From an uncultured Pelagibacteraceae bacterium (GTDB lineage: Bacteria; Pseudomonadota; Alphaproteobacteria; Pelagibacterales; Pelagibacteraceae), in the NCBI GenBank assembly GCA_902579085.1, contig CACHFK010000003.1, positions 1 through 61,447 of the forward strand: 61,447 nt of DNA. Reading direction: 5' to 3'. The position numbers and the translations under genes were made by a program. The notes below the pieces were generated by a model. It was given only the letters and a program-made list of their open reading frames with translations. It had not been told where the DNA came from and searched no databases. Within the stretch, counting starts at the first letter, position 1, and every line of letters begins with the position of its first letter. This document shows positions 8,894 through 16,894 of this stretch, piece by piece.

Positions 8894-10018
8894 ATGGTTC
8901 AAATAGATAAAATTGAAAAAGGTAGATCTGACCTCAAAATAAAGTGGAGTGACGGAGAAGAAAGTAAGTTTAATTATTTGTGGTTAAGAGATAATTGCCC
9001 AACAGCGCATGATAAAGACTCTCGTCATAGAATGTTTAATATTTTAAATGTTTCAAAAGATATTTGCGTAAAAAATTTTGAGATTAATAAATCTGGTTCA
9101 CTCCAAGTTCAGTGGAGTGAAGGAGAACACACAAGTTATTATGACATAAAATGGCTCAGAAAAAATTGTTATACAATTAAAAGTAAAACAGAATATGTGT
9201 CACCATATGATCTTTGGGATAAAAATTTAAAAAATAAATTGAACACAATCTGCATAGAACATGATGAAATTTTAAATTCAGACGAAGGTTTAATAAAATG
9301 GCTAGAACTTTTACATCACAAAGGTATTGCTATAGTTAAAAATGCCCCAGTAGAAAAAAAATCTGCTTTTCCTCTTTTAAACAGAATAAGCCATATAAGA
9401 GAAACATTCTTTAAAACACCTTTTGAAGTAATTAATATACCAAAACCAAATAATTCTGCTTACACAGCTCATGCTCTAAGGAATCATATGGATTTACCTT
9501 GGTTTGAACTGCCGCCAGGATATCAATTTCTTCATTGTTTAGTTAATTCAGCTAATGGAGGAGACTCATCCGCAGTGGATGCTTTTGCCGTTGCTAAATA
9601 CTTAAAAGAAAATGAAAATGAAATTTTTAAAACTTTAGTAAAAGTTCCGCTGAAATTTAAAGATACAGATTATACACAAGAGTCTCATAGAGGTTTTCAT
9701 GCTCCAGCCATTAGTTTAACAAAGGACGGAGATTTTCATGACATAAGATTTAGTGTTGCTACAATGGACGTATTAGATTGTCATCCTGATCTTATGGAGG
9801 ATGTTTATAAGGCACATCATAGATTTGGAAATTTATTACATGATAAAAGATTTCAAATAAATTTTCGTTTAGAACCAGGTGATATTTACTCATTTAATAA
9901 TAGAAGAGTATTGCATGGTAGAACAGAATTTGATCCAAGCTCAGGTCATAGACATTTGCAGGGTTACTATATGGATAGAGATGAAATTATTGGAAGATTA
10001 AATTATCTAAAAAAATAA
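8894..10018 (+). CDS. Gamma-butyrobetaine dioxygenase-like Fe(II)/2OG hydroxylase
   Basis: This 374-residue protein has two parts typical of gamma-butyrobetaine hydroxylase and trimethyllysine dioxygenase: a small N-terminal domain (SDGEESKFNYLWLRDNCP) and a TauD-like catalytic domain with H198-x-D200 in ALRNHMDLPW and H341 in RRVLHGRTEFD. The first product makes L-carnitine from gamma-butyrobetaine. The N-terminal zinc site of the animal enzyme uses three cysteines and a histidine, but here the loop reads NCPTAHDKDSRH, with only one cysteine. I start at the ATG at 8894; the TTG just before it is also in frame. It is divergent from the ProV-like gene with 109 bases between starts, and stops two bases from the convergent phosphodiesterase stop. 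Confidence 0.82.
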   Translation: MVQIDKIEKGRSDLKIKWSDGEESKFNYLWLRDNCPTAHDKDSRHRMFNILNVSKDICVKNFEINKSGSLQVQWSEGEHTSYYDIKWLRKNCYTIKSKTEYVSPYDLWDKNLKNKLNTICIEHDEILNSDEGLIKWLELLHHKGIAIVKNAPVEKKSAFPLLNRISHIRETFFKTPFEVINIPKPNNSAYTAHALRNHMDLPWFELPPGYQFLHCLVNSANGGDSSAVDAFAVAKYLKENENEIFKTLVKVPLKFKDTDYTQESHRGFHAPAISLTKDGDFHDIRFSVATMDVLDCHPDLMEDVYKAHHRFGNLLHDKRFQINFRLEPGDIYSFNNRRVLHGRTEFDPSSGHRHLQGYYMDRDEIIGRLNYLKK

Positions 10019-10020
10019 TT

Positions 10021-10662
10021 TTACAAATTTTCAAATATTAAACAATTATTTTTACAATATTTTTTAAATTCTGATTTTTTTTTAATTGTATAAAAGTATT
10101 TCTTAACTTTTATTTTTTGAATACTTCTACTATCAAGAAATATTTTGTCCAGTATACAATAATTTATTTTCTGATTTTTGGATTTTTTTATAATAGTTTT
10201 TAAGCTTGATCTATTAGAGAAAGATAATCCTGTTTTAATGTTTGATTTGATTTTTAGTAAATTATAAATATTTTTATGTTTGAAAGAAATAAATATACAT
10301 TTTTTGTATTTAGAAGTTTCACTAATTAGTTTTTTAAGAATTTTGTTTGAAAAATAAGGTTTTATTTCAATTAATAAAGGGAAGTTATTTTTTGATGCTT
10401 TTAAAACTTCGCCTAGTAGTGGTATAGGTTTTTTTTTATTAATACTTAATTTTTTTATATAAGAATAATCTAAATTTTTAACACTTAAATTTTTTTTAAA
10501 AATTCTATTTAAAGTAAAATCATGAAAACATATAAATTTATTATCTTTTGTTAAATGAATATCTGTTTCAATTCCATAACCTAAGTTAAATGATTTTTTG
10601 AATGAGCTAAGAATATTTTCTTTAAATTTCTTATTTACTATTCCTCTATGAATTATGTGCAT
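10021..10662 (-). CDS. Glycerophosphodiester phosphodiesterase-like protein
   Basis: This 213-residue protein begins with the GDPD signature: H5-R6-G, E15-N, then E32-x-D34 in GIETDIHLTKD and H47 in CFHDFTLNR, the residues that hold the divalent metal and act in catalysis in UgpQ/GlpQ enzymes. It would release an alcohol and glycerol-3-phosphate from glycerophosphodiesters, for phospholipid recycling or phosphate supply. No signal peptide is seen, so it should be cytoplasmic, like UgpQ. The C-terminal half is lysine-rich and poorly conserved, and it is shorter than the usual 240-250 residues. It is last in its operon, six bases after the dehydrogenase gene. Confidence 0.8.
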   Translation of the reverse strand: MHIIHRGIVNKKFKENILSSFKKSFNLGYGIETDIHLTKDNKFICFHDFTLNRIFKKNLSVKNLDYSYIKKLSINKKKPIPLLGEVLKASKNNFPLLIEIKPYFSNKILKKLISETSKYKKCIFISFKHKNIYNLLKIKSNIKTGLSFSNRSSLKTIIKKSKNQKINYCILDKIFLDSRSIQKIKVKKYFYTIKKKSEFKKYCKNNCLIFENL

Positions 10663-10668
10663 AAAATT

Positions 10669-11610
10669 TTATAATTCATATCCCTTTTGTTCATCTTCAT
10701 TATCAATTAACTCATCTGGAAAACCTTCAGCTCTAAAGTTAATTTTGTTTAAATCCTCCATTCTTTTTACAATCATGGAAGACCATGCTCTAGAACCATA
10801 TTTTTCTTTTCCATCTTTAAAAATTTCAACAACTTTTGGAGATATTTCTAGTGGAGTTTTTAATTTTTTTGCTAATTGATCAAATAAACTTGTGTCCTTT
10901 AATACCAAATCCATAGTAAAATTAATATTATATGATCCATTTAAAATAACTTGGCTTTCCGTTTCATGAACAAAAGAATTTCCAGATGATACTGCTATTC
11001 CCTTATAAACTTTAGAAAGATCTAGATTTGATTTTTTAGCAACTGTCCAAGCTTCTCCTAGAGCAACTAAATGAACTGAGGCTAGGTAATTAGTAATAAC
11101 TTTTAAAATTGATGCTGACCCAAGCTCCCCTGTATGTAAAACTTTTCTTCCCATTGTAGTTAGTGCTGGTAAAATTTTTTCAAAAGCGGTTCGTTCTCCA
11201 CCTACAAAAATTGCAATATTTCCAGTCGCAGCTCTATGGCAGCCTCCACTTACAGGACCATCTAAAGGAATAGCTTTTTTTTCAATTACTTTTTTACCAA
11301 TTCTTTTGACTTCTGAGTCGTCTGTCGTACTCATTTCTAACCAAATTTTATTTTCTGAAAGTCCATTTAAAATTCCACTTTCTCCTTCCATCACTTCAGC
11401 ACATATTTTTGGAGAGGGAAGACAAGTTATGATTAAATCCACCTGTTCAGTTAATTCTTTTGCAGAATTTGCAACCTTGGCACCTAAATCATTAAAATTT
11501 TTTGTTAAATTATGATCTAAATCTCTTACAGTTAAATCAAATTTATTTCTCAATAAACTTCCCGCAAGTTTACTTCCAACATTTCCCAAGCCAATAAAAC
11601 CTACTTTCAT
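10669..11610 (-). CDS. Beta-hydroxyacid dehydrogenase (3-hydroxyisobutyrate dehydrogenase family)
   Basis: This 313-residue protein shows the N-terminal Rossmann fingerprint GFIGLGNVGSKLAGSL, the substrate-binding DGPVSGGCHRAATGNIAIFVGG at 118-138 and the catalytic lysine K170 in GSASILKVITNYLA. Relatives oxidise 3-hydroxyisobutyrate, tartronate semialdehyde-type or other beta-hydroxyacids with NAD(P)+. The cofactor-choosing residue after beta-strand 2 is D30 (VRDLDHN), which favours NAD+. Its stop codon lies six bases before the phosphodiesterase start, and its own start overlaps the transporter stop by four bases. The substrate is not evident; carnitine or hydroxyacid oxidation linked with the adjacent island is possible but speculative. 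Confidence 0.88.
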   Translation of the reverse strand: MKVGFIGLGNVGSKLAGSLLRNKFDLTVRDLDHNLTKNFNDLGAKVANSAKELTEQVDLIITCLPSPKICAEVMEGESGILNGLSENKIWLEMSTTDDSEVKRIGKKVIEKKAIPLDGPVSGGCHRAATGNIAIFVGGERTAFEKILPALTTMGRKVLHTGELGSASILKVITNYLASVHLVALGEAWTVAKKSNLDLSKVYKGIAVSSGNSFVHETESQVILNGSYNINFTMDLVLKDTSLFDQLAKKLKTPLEISPKVVEIFKDGKEKYGSRAWSSMIVKRMEDLNKINFRAEGFPDELIDNEDEQKGYEL

Positions 11611-12479
11611 TTTTTAACCTCCTCATTTTTAGATTTTGTAAATACTATCAATATCACCCCAATAATTATAATTACTCCTCCAATAAATAATTCAGCTGTT
11701 GGTTTTTCTCCCAAAAGAAATATTGCAGCTAGCAAGCCTGTAGGTGGAATTCCCATCGTAACTATAGGCAACACTTTGTATAAAGGGTTATTCTTTAACA
11801 CATAATAAAAACAACCATAAGTTATTGGCTGCATAATAAATCCTATATAGATCGCAATTAACCAATGATCAAAACTTGCGCCTGATAAGTGGTTAATTGT
11901 ATTTCCTTCAATTAATGCAGATAAGCAAATTAATATTGGTCCTGAGAATAATGCTAACCATGCGACAAGAGCTAAAGGATTAATCTGTTTGCTTAAAGGT
12001 TTGACCATAACCTGCCCAAGTGCCCATATAGCCGAACCTAAAATAGTTAAAGCTATACCAAAAAATTTTCCGTCTAAATTAGGAGATCCTGTCAAAACAT
12101 AAACTCCAATAAATGCAATCGTAATTCCTATTAAAGCTCTTAAAGTGGGTTTTTCCTTAAGCATGAGGAAAGCAAAAATAACTCCAAAAGGTACTTCCAT
12201 CTGCACTAACAATACTGCTGAAGAAGCTTCTATGTGGTTTAAACCTGTATATGTAATACTATACTGCAAAGTATTTGCTACAATCGAAGCTATAAATATT
12301 TTTTTTAAATATCCTCTCGGTATTGGAAACCACCAAATCAAAATTGATGCCGCAAAAGTAAATCTTATACCCATTAAAAGAATAGGAGGAAAAGATTCAA
12401 ATGCAGGTTTGGCAATAACAAAACCAAAACCTAAAAAAATAGGAACTAAAGAAGCTATTAAGGTGTCTTTTATATTCAT
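11607..12479 (-). CDS. EamA/DMT-family transporter
   Basis: This 290-residue integral membrane protein has about ten predicted helices and two EamA repeats: first-repeat VPIFLGFGFVIAKPAFESFPPILLMG and second-repeat LGSAIWALGQVMVKPLSKQINPL. The EASSAVLLVQMEVPFGVIFAFLMLKEKP segment is typical of RhaT/EamA exporters. The substrate is unknown. It is the first gene of a three-gene leftward operon and faces the EutA-like gene across a 60-base divergent gap. It resembles the transporter at 897 only at family level. Confidence 0.87.
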   Translation of the reverse strand: MNIKDTLIASLVPIFLGFGFVIAKPAFESFPPILLMGIRFTFAASILIWWFPIPRGYLKKIFIASIVANTLQYSITYTGLNHIEASSAVLLVQMEVPFGVIFAFLMLKEKPTLRALIGITIAFIGVYVLTGSPNLDGKFFGIALTILGSAIWALGQVMVKPLSKQINPLALVAWLALFSGPILICLSALIEGNTINHLSGASFDHWLIAIYIGFIMQPITYGCFYYVLKNNPLYKVLPIVTMGIPPTGLLAAIFLLGEKPTAELFIGGVIIIIGVILIVFTKSKNEEVKK

Positions 12480-12539
12480 GTAGTTATTTTTTAAATTAAT
12501 GATTATTAAAGAACTTATGATATATTCACTTTTTAAAAT

Positions 12540-13286
12540 ATGAATTCAACAAAAATAGAACCTAAATATATCAATAAATCAAATCCAAGAGTTGGACTAA
12601 TTGCTTTGGCAAGCGACTTTATGATCGAAAAAGACTTTATAAATGTCATAAAAGATAGAGATATTGATTTTTTTGTAAATAGAATTGAATGTTATAATCC
12701 ACTTACAAAAGAAAACTTAATTAAAATGTCTAACAAAGTAACTGAAGTTACAAAAGACATACTACCCGATCAAGATATTGATTGTGTAGTTTATGGATGT
12801 ACATCTGGAACAATTGCCGCTGGGTATAATTCAATAGAACAAAAAGTAAAAGCTGCAAAACCTATGGCAGATGTTACAACACCAAGTAGTGCAGCAATAA
12901 AGGCTTTAAAAAAATTAAATATCAAAAAAATATATGTTTTCACACCTTATAGTAAAAAATTAAATGACGAAGTTTTAGAATATTTTGAAAAAGAAGGTTT
13001 TGAAATTACTTCAAATTCATATTTTGATATTGAAGCAGATTACGATATTGGAAAAGTTGACCAAAATTATTTATATGATGTTTTATCAGAAATAGATTTA
13101 AATGGAGCAGAAGCGCTATTTGTATCTTGTACAGCTTTGCCAGTTTTACCAATTATCGATAAATTAGAAAAAAAATTAAACACAATAGTTTTATCAAGCA
13201 ACCAAGCTCTAATTTGGGATACTTTAGTAAAAATCAATAAAAATAATTCAGTTAAAGGATTTGGAAAATTATTCCAAGAAAATTAA
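12540..13286 (+). CDS. Asp/Glu racemase-superfamily enzyme, EutA/maleate isomerase-like
   Basis: This 248-residue protein has the two catalytic cysteines of the maleate isomerase/arylmalonate decarboxylase branch: C87 in VVYGCTSGTIAAG and C197 in LFVSCTALPVLP, plus the TTPSSAAI segment near residue 113. Members racemise, isomerise or decarboxylate small acids by two-base chemistry. It abuts the M24-family gene with no spacer. In alphaproteobacteria the pair EutA with EutD (DoeA) occurs in ectoine/hydroxyectoine catabolic operons, where EutA is thought to invert hydroxyectoine stereochemistry. EutB, EutC and EutE are not adjacent here, so the assignment is by family and pairing only. Confidence 0.78.
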   Translation: MNSTKIEPKYINKSNPRVGLIALASDFMIEKDFINVIKDRDIDFFVNRIECYNPLTKENLIKMSNKVTEVTKDILPDQDIDCVVYGCTSGTIAAGYNSIEQKVKAAKPMADVTTPSSAAIKALKKLNIKKIYVFTPYSKKLNDEVLEYFEKEGFEITSNSYFDIEADYDIGKVDQNYLYDVLSEIDLNGAEALFVSCTALPVLPIIDKLEKKLNTIVLSSNQALIWDTLVKINKNNSVKGFGKLFQEN

Positions 13287-14456
13287 ATGCTTTTTACTAA
13301 AGATGAATACAAGCAAAGATTAAAAGAAGTACAATCTGTAATGCAAGAAAAGGGAATTGAATTGTTAATTTCTCATGACACCAATAACATGAATTATTTA
13401 ACTGGATATGATGCTTGGTCTTTTTATTATGCTCAATGTGCAATTGTACATGTTAATGCAGATGAACCTTTATGTTTTGTAAGAGCACAAGATGCTGGTG
13501 GAGCTTACATTAAAACTTATTTGAAAAATGAAAATGTAATTGTGTACGATGAAAATTATATACATACATGGCCCAAACATCCCTATGATTATTTAGTTGA
13601 GATTATTAAAGAAAAAAAATGGGATAAATTATCGATTGGTCTGGAAATGGATGCTCATTATTTTACTGCATTTTGCTATGAAAAAATTAAGCAAGGGTTA
13701 CCCAACGCAAAAATTAAAGACTCAGAAAGGTTAGTTAATTGGGTGCGCTTAGTAAAATCAGAAACTGAAATAGGTTTCATGAAATCTGCAGCTATTATTT
13801 CTGAAAAAGGAATGAAAACAGCAATGGAAGTTATTAATCCTGGAGTAAGACAATGTGATGCTGTAGGAGAAATTCAAAAATCTTTATTTTATGGAACCCC
13901 TGAAATTGGTGGAGAATATTCTAGTATAGCTACATTACTTCCAACTGGAAAAGGAACTTCAGCTTCTCATTTAACCGCTACACAAGATAAATTTGTTACC
14001 GGCGAAGCAACAATAATTGAATTGTCAGGCGTTCATAATAGATATCATGCTCCAATGGCCCGTACAGTTCTTCTTGGAAAACCAGATCAATTAAAAATAG
14101 ATACAATGAATAAAACTATAGAGGCATTGCAAGCTGGTATTGATCAAACAAAACCTGGAAATACAGCGGATGATGTAGCCCAAGCTTTTTGGAAAGTTTT
14201 GGACAAGTATGGAATAGAAAAAAAATCTAGAACTGGATATTCAATTGGAATAGGTTATCCGCCAGATTGGGGAGAGCACACTTTAAATATATATAAAGGA
14301 GACATGACTGTGCTTGAAAAGAATGTTTGTTTTCATATGATTGCAGTAATGCAATTTGGCGATTGGGGAGTCGAAGCATCAGAAGCAATTAGAGTAACTG
14401 ATAATGGAAGTGAATTATTTTGTGATTTTCCTAAAGAATTACATATTAAAAGCTAA
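13287..14456 (+). CDS. M24-family hydrolase resembling ectoine hydrolase EutD/DoeA
   Basis: This 389-residue protein has the creatinase/prolidase two-domain fold: an N-terminal domain with NMNYLTGYDAWSFYYAQ and a pita-bread domain with KSETEIGFMKSAA, RYHAPMARTVLLG, TGYSIGIGYPPDWGEHTLN and GVEASEAIRVT. These phrases match, from memory, ectoine hydrolase (EutD/DoeA) better than Xaa-Pro aminopeptidases. EutD opens the ectoine ring to N-acetyl-2,4-diaminobutyrate and lacks the peptidase metal site. Here too the usual five metal ligands are not intact. Directly before it is the EutA-like gene, and 45 bases after it a polyamine-type ABC transporter starts. The substrate could be ectoine, creatine-like or another cyclic amidine. 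Confidence 0.75.
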   Translation: MLFTKDEYKQRLKEVQSVMQEKGIELLISHDTNNMNYLTGYDAWSFYYAQCAIVHVNADEPLCFVRAQDAGGAYIKTYLKNENVIVYDENYIHTWPKHPYDYLVEIIKEKKWDKLSIGLEMDAHYFTAFCYEKIKQGLPNAKIKDSERLVNWVRLVKSETEIGFMKSAAIISEKGMKTAMEVINPGVRQCDAVGEIQKSLFYGTPEIGGEYSSIATLLPTGKGTSASHLTATQDKFVTGEATIIELSGVHNRYHAPMARTVLLGKPDQLKIDTMNKTIEALQAGIDQTKPGNTADDVAQAFWKVLDKYGIEKKSRTGYSIGIGYPPDWGEHTLNIYKGDMTVLEKNVCFHMIAVMQFGDWGVEASEAIRVTDNGSELFCDFPKELHIKS

Positions 14457-14501
14457 TTAACTATTGCAAAAATTTTAAACAAATGATTTAAAAAGTTCTA
14501 T

Positions 14502-15590
14502 ATGGCAAAAAATAACGAATTCGTAAAATTTGATAAAGTTGACAAAAGTTATGATGGAAAAGTTTTGGTTGTTAAAGATCTTAATTTAGATATCGCCGAA
14601 GGTGAATTCATAACTATGTTGGGACCTTCTGGTTCAGGAAAAACAACATGCTTAATGATGTTAGCAGGATTTGAAACTCCAACTAATGGAGAAATTTATT
14701 TAGATGGAAATCCAATTTCAAACATTCCTCCACATAAAAGAGGTATTGGAATGGTATTTCAAAACTACGCATTATTTCCACACATGACAGTTTATGAAAA
14801 TTTAGCATTTCCATTAAAAGTTAGAAAATTTTCAAAAGATGATACAGACAAAAAAGTAGAAAAAGCTTTGTCGATGGTTTCCCTTTCAGGTTTTGGCAGT
14901 AGGATGCCTGGACAATTATCTGGAGGACAGCAACAAAGAGTTGCTGTTGCAAGAGCATTGGTATTTGATCCAGCCGTAGTTTTGATGGACGAACCTTTAG
15001 GTGCTTTAGATAAAAACCTTAGAGAAAGCATGCAGTATGAAATTAAACATATACATGAAAGTATTGGTGTTACAGTTGTTTATGTTACACATGATCAGAG
15101 CGAAGCTTTAACGATGTCGAATAGAATTGCTGTATTTAATGATGGAAAAGTACAACAATTATCCAGTCCTGATAAGTTATATGAAGAGCCTGTAAATTCT
15201 TTTGTGGCAGAATTTATAGGAGAAAATAATACATTCCAAGGCGAAGTATCAGATATTTCAAATGAAAAATGTAAAATTAAACTAGAAACAGGTGATGAAA
15301 TTTTAGCAAATCCAATTAGAGTAAAATCAAAAGGTGAAAAAAGTATTGTTTCTTTGAGACCGGAACGTGCAATCATAAATCCAGATGAAAAAATGGATAA
15401 TAAATTTAATGGAAAGATAGAAGAAGTAATTTATCATGGTGACCACACAAGGGTCAGATTAAACTTATTAGACAATAAGGAATTTATACTAAAAGTACCT
15501 AATAGTTCAGCTAGAATGGATATAAAATTGGGTAATGATATTAAAGTAGGGTGGAATAGTTTTGACGCTAGAGCACTTGATCCAAAATAA
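14502..15590 (+). CDS. potA: Polyamine-type ABC transporter ATPase (PotA-like)
   Basis: This 362-residue protein has Walker A GPSGSGKTT at 41-49, signature LSGGQQQR at 139-146, Walker B VLMDEPLGALDKNLRE, the switch histidine in VTHDQSEAL, and a C-terminal TOBE-like domain (SLRPERAIINP, YHGDHTRVRL), the architecture of PotA/MalK-type ATPases. It should power uptake through the two permeases encoded at 16895 and 18151 with the binding protein at 15710. The usual order here is ATPase, binding protein, permease, permease. A 119-base gap with its own promoter separates it from the binding-protein gene. The substrate need not be spermidine or putrescine. Confidence 0.93.
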   Translation: MAKNNEFVKFDKVDKSYDGKVLVVKDLNLDIAEGEFITMLGPSGSGKTTCLMMLAGFETPTNGEIYLDGNPISNIPPHKRGIGMVFQNYALFPHMTVYENLAFPLKVRKFSKDDTDKKVEKALSMVSLSGFGSRMPGQLSGGQQQRVAVARALVFDPAVVLMDEPLGALDKNLRESMQYEIKHIHESIGVTVVYVTHDQSEALTMSNRIAVFNDGKVQQLSSPDKLYEEPVNSFVAEFIGENNTFQGEVSDISNEKCKIKLETGDEILANPIRVKSKGEKSIVSLRPERAIINPDEKMDNKFNGKIEEVIYHGDHTRVRLNLLDNKEFILKVPNSSARMDIKLGNDIKVGWNSFDARALDPK

Positions 15591-15645
15591 CTAAAATAGT
15601 TCTAAATTACAGTAATAAATAAAGCTATATTTTACTAATTGATAG

Positions 15646-15674
15646 TTGACTCTCTATACTGATATTGCTGTAAT
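15646..15674 (+). promoter_or_regulatory. Sigma70-like promoter for the PotD-like gene
   Basis: TTGACT at 15646-15651 and TGTAAT at 15669-15674 are spaced by exactly 17 bases, a near-consensus housekeeping promoter. Transcription would begin near 15681, leaving a leader of about 30 bases before the ATG at 15710. This gives the binding protein its own promoter inside the operon, in keeping with its need for many copies per transporter. Confidence 0.65.
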
Positions 15675-15691
15675 CCTTTTTTTAAAAAAAA

Positions 15692-15705
15692 CGTTTAAAC
15701 GGAGG
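15692..15705 (+). promoter_or_regulatory. Palindrome CGTTTAAACG joined to a strong GGAGG ribosome-binding site
   Basis: CGTTTAAACG at 15692-15701 is a perfect 10-base palindrome, and its last G begins the GGAGG at 15701-15705, five bases... from there AUAA leads to the ATG at 15710. A strong Shine-Dalgarno is uncommon in this window and marks a highly translated gene. The same GTTTAAAC core precedes GGAGG in the amt leader. A regulatory role is only a possibility; the word is short and AT-rich enough to occur by chance. Confidence 0.4.
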
Positions 15706-15709
15706 ATAA

Positions 15710-16825
15710 ATGAGAAAATTAGCTAAATTATTTTTAGCCCTAACTTTTGTTCTTAGTATTACAACATCTTCATATGCAGTTACCGTTGCATCTTGGGGTG
15801 GAGCTTATACTGAGTCTCAAAAATTAGGTTATGGTGATCCAACTGCCAAAGCATTAGGCATTGAAATTAACTGGGTAGATTACTCAGGTGGATTATCTGA
15901 AATTAAAGCACAAAAAGAAGCAGGTGCAATTAACTGGGATATTATGGACGTATTTGCATTCGACACTATTAATGGATGTGACGAAGGTATATTTGTTGAA
16001 TTTGATTTTGACAAAGACTTTCCAGCGGCTCCAGATGGAACGCCAGCTAGTAAAGACTTCTTTGCGCCTATGCCTAGTAAATGTGCTGTAGGAAATATTT
16101 TATATTCTTGGAACTACGCTTATAACAGTGAAAATGTTAAAGGTACTCCAAAAACTATAAAAGATTTCTTTAACACTAAAAAATTTCCTGGAAAAAGAGC
16201 AATCTACAAGTCTGCTTTAACAAACTTGGAGATGGCTTTAGCTGCAGATGGAATTAAACCAAAACAAGGTGGAGCAAATATCTATGAAGCTTTAAATACT
16301 GAAAAAGGTGTTCAAAGAGCTATGGATAAAATCAAAAAACTTTGTACAGATCCTAAAGGTGGATGTGTATTTTGGTCAGCAGGTGCTCAACCGCCAGAAT
16401 TGTTAATGAGTGGTGAAGTAGTTATGGCAACTGGTTGGAATGGTAGATTCTTTAATGCTACAATAGGAGAAGGTGCACCAATCGTTCAAGTATGGGACGG
16501 ACAAGGTCTTGACTATGAATATTTTGCACTTGTAAAAGGTGGTCCAGATGAAGCAAATGCTAAAAAAGCACTTGCTATGATGACTAACACAGAAATGTTA
16601 GCTGGTAGCGCTAAGTATATTGCATACGCACCTTACAGAATATCTTCTATAGCAGTTATGGAAGCAGGCGAGCCTTGGTATAAAGATGGTAAGACTAACA
16701 TGGTACCACATATGCCGACAGCGCCACAAAACACAAAAAATTACTTCTTAGTTGATCCTTTTTTCTGGGCTGACAATGGTACTGAGCTTGGCGAAAAATG
16801 GGAAGCTATGAAAGCTGGTCTATAA
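15710..16825 (+). CDS. potD: ABC transporter periplasmic substrate-binding protein (PotD/PotF-like)
   Basis: This 371-residue protein begins with a clear signal peptide (MRKLAKLFLALTFVLSITTS, cleavage likely after SYA at about residue 24), then VTVASWGGAYTESQK, the first strand of polyamine-type binding proteins. Later landmarks are NWDIMDVFAFDT, AVGNILYSWNYAYNS and the KKALAMMTNTEML helix. The protein is periplasmic and captures the ligand for the permeases that follow. Codon use looks more biased (many GGT, GCA, AAA) than neighbours, as for abundant proteins. It has its own promoter, a GGAGG site, and is followed by a stable hairpin before the permease genes. The ligand is not deducible; the EutD-like neighbour hints at a cyclic or diamino compound. 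Confidence 0.92.
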   Translation: MRKLAKLFLALTFVLSITTSSYAVTVASWGGAYTESQKLGYGDPTAKALGIEINWVDYSGGLSEIKAQKEAGAINWDIMDVFAFDTINGCDEGIFVEFDFDKDFPAAPDGTPASKDFFAPMPSKCAVGNILYSWNYAYNSENVKGTPKTIKDFFNTKKFPGKRAIYKSALTNLEMALAADGIKPKQGGANIYEALNTEKGVQRAMDKIKKLCTDPKGGCVFWSAGAQPPELLMSGEVVMATGWNGRFFNATIGEGAPIVQVWDGQGLDYEYFALVKGGPDEANAKKALAMMTNTEMLAGSAKYIAYAPYRISSIAVMEAGEPWYKDGKTNMVPHMPTAPQNTKNYFLVDPFFWADNGTELGEKWEAMKAGL

Positions 16826-16860
16826 TTTAAGTTTTAAAGACTATAATTATATATTATATT

Positions 16861-16890
16861 AAGGGCGGTTATTTATAACCGCCCTTTTTT
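16861..16890 (+). terminator. Hairpin terminator/attenuator between binding-protein and permease genes
   Basis: AAGGGCGGTTAT and ATAACCGCCCTT form a perfect inverted repeat (16861-16872 with 16875-16886), in practice a stem of about ten pairs with a small loop, running into T residues at 16885-16890. It is one of very few GC-rich words in the window. It has the form of an intrinsic terminator, but sits inside the operon, 35 bases after the binding-protein stop and eight bases before the permease start. Partial termination or protection from 3' decay would keep binding protein in excess over permease. Confidence 0.85.
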
Positions 16891-16894
16891 ATTT

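Noticed and set aside
12145..12483. Open frame of 112 codons opposite the EamA transporter gene
   Set aside because: It is entirely antisense to a well-supported membrane protein, with no family resemblance or ribosome-binding site.
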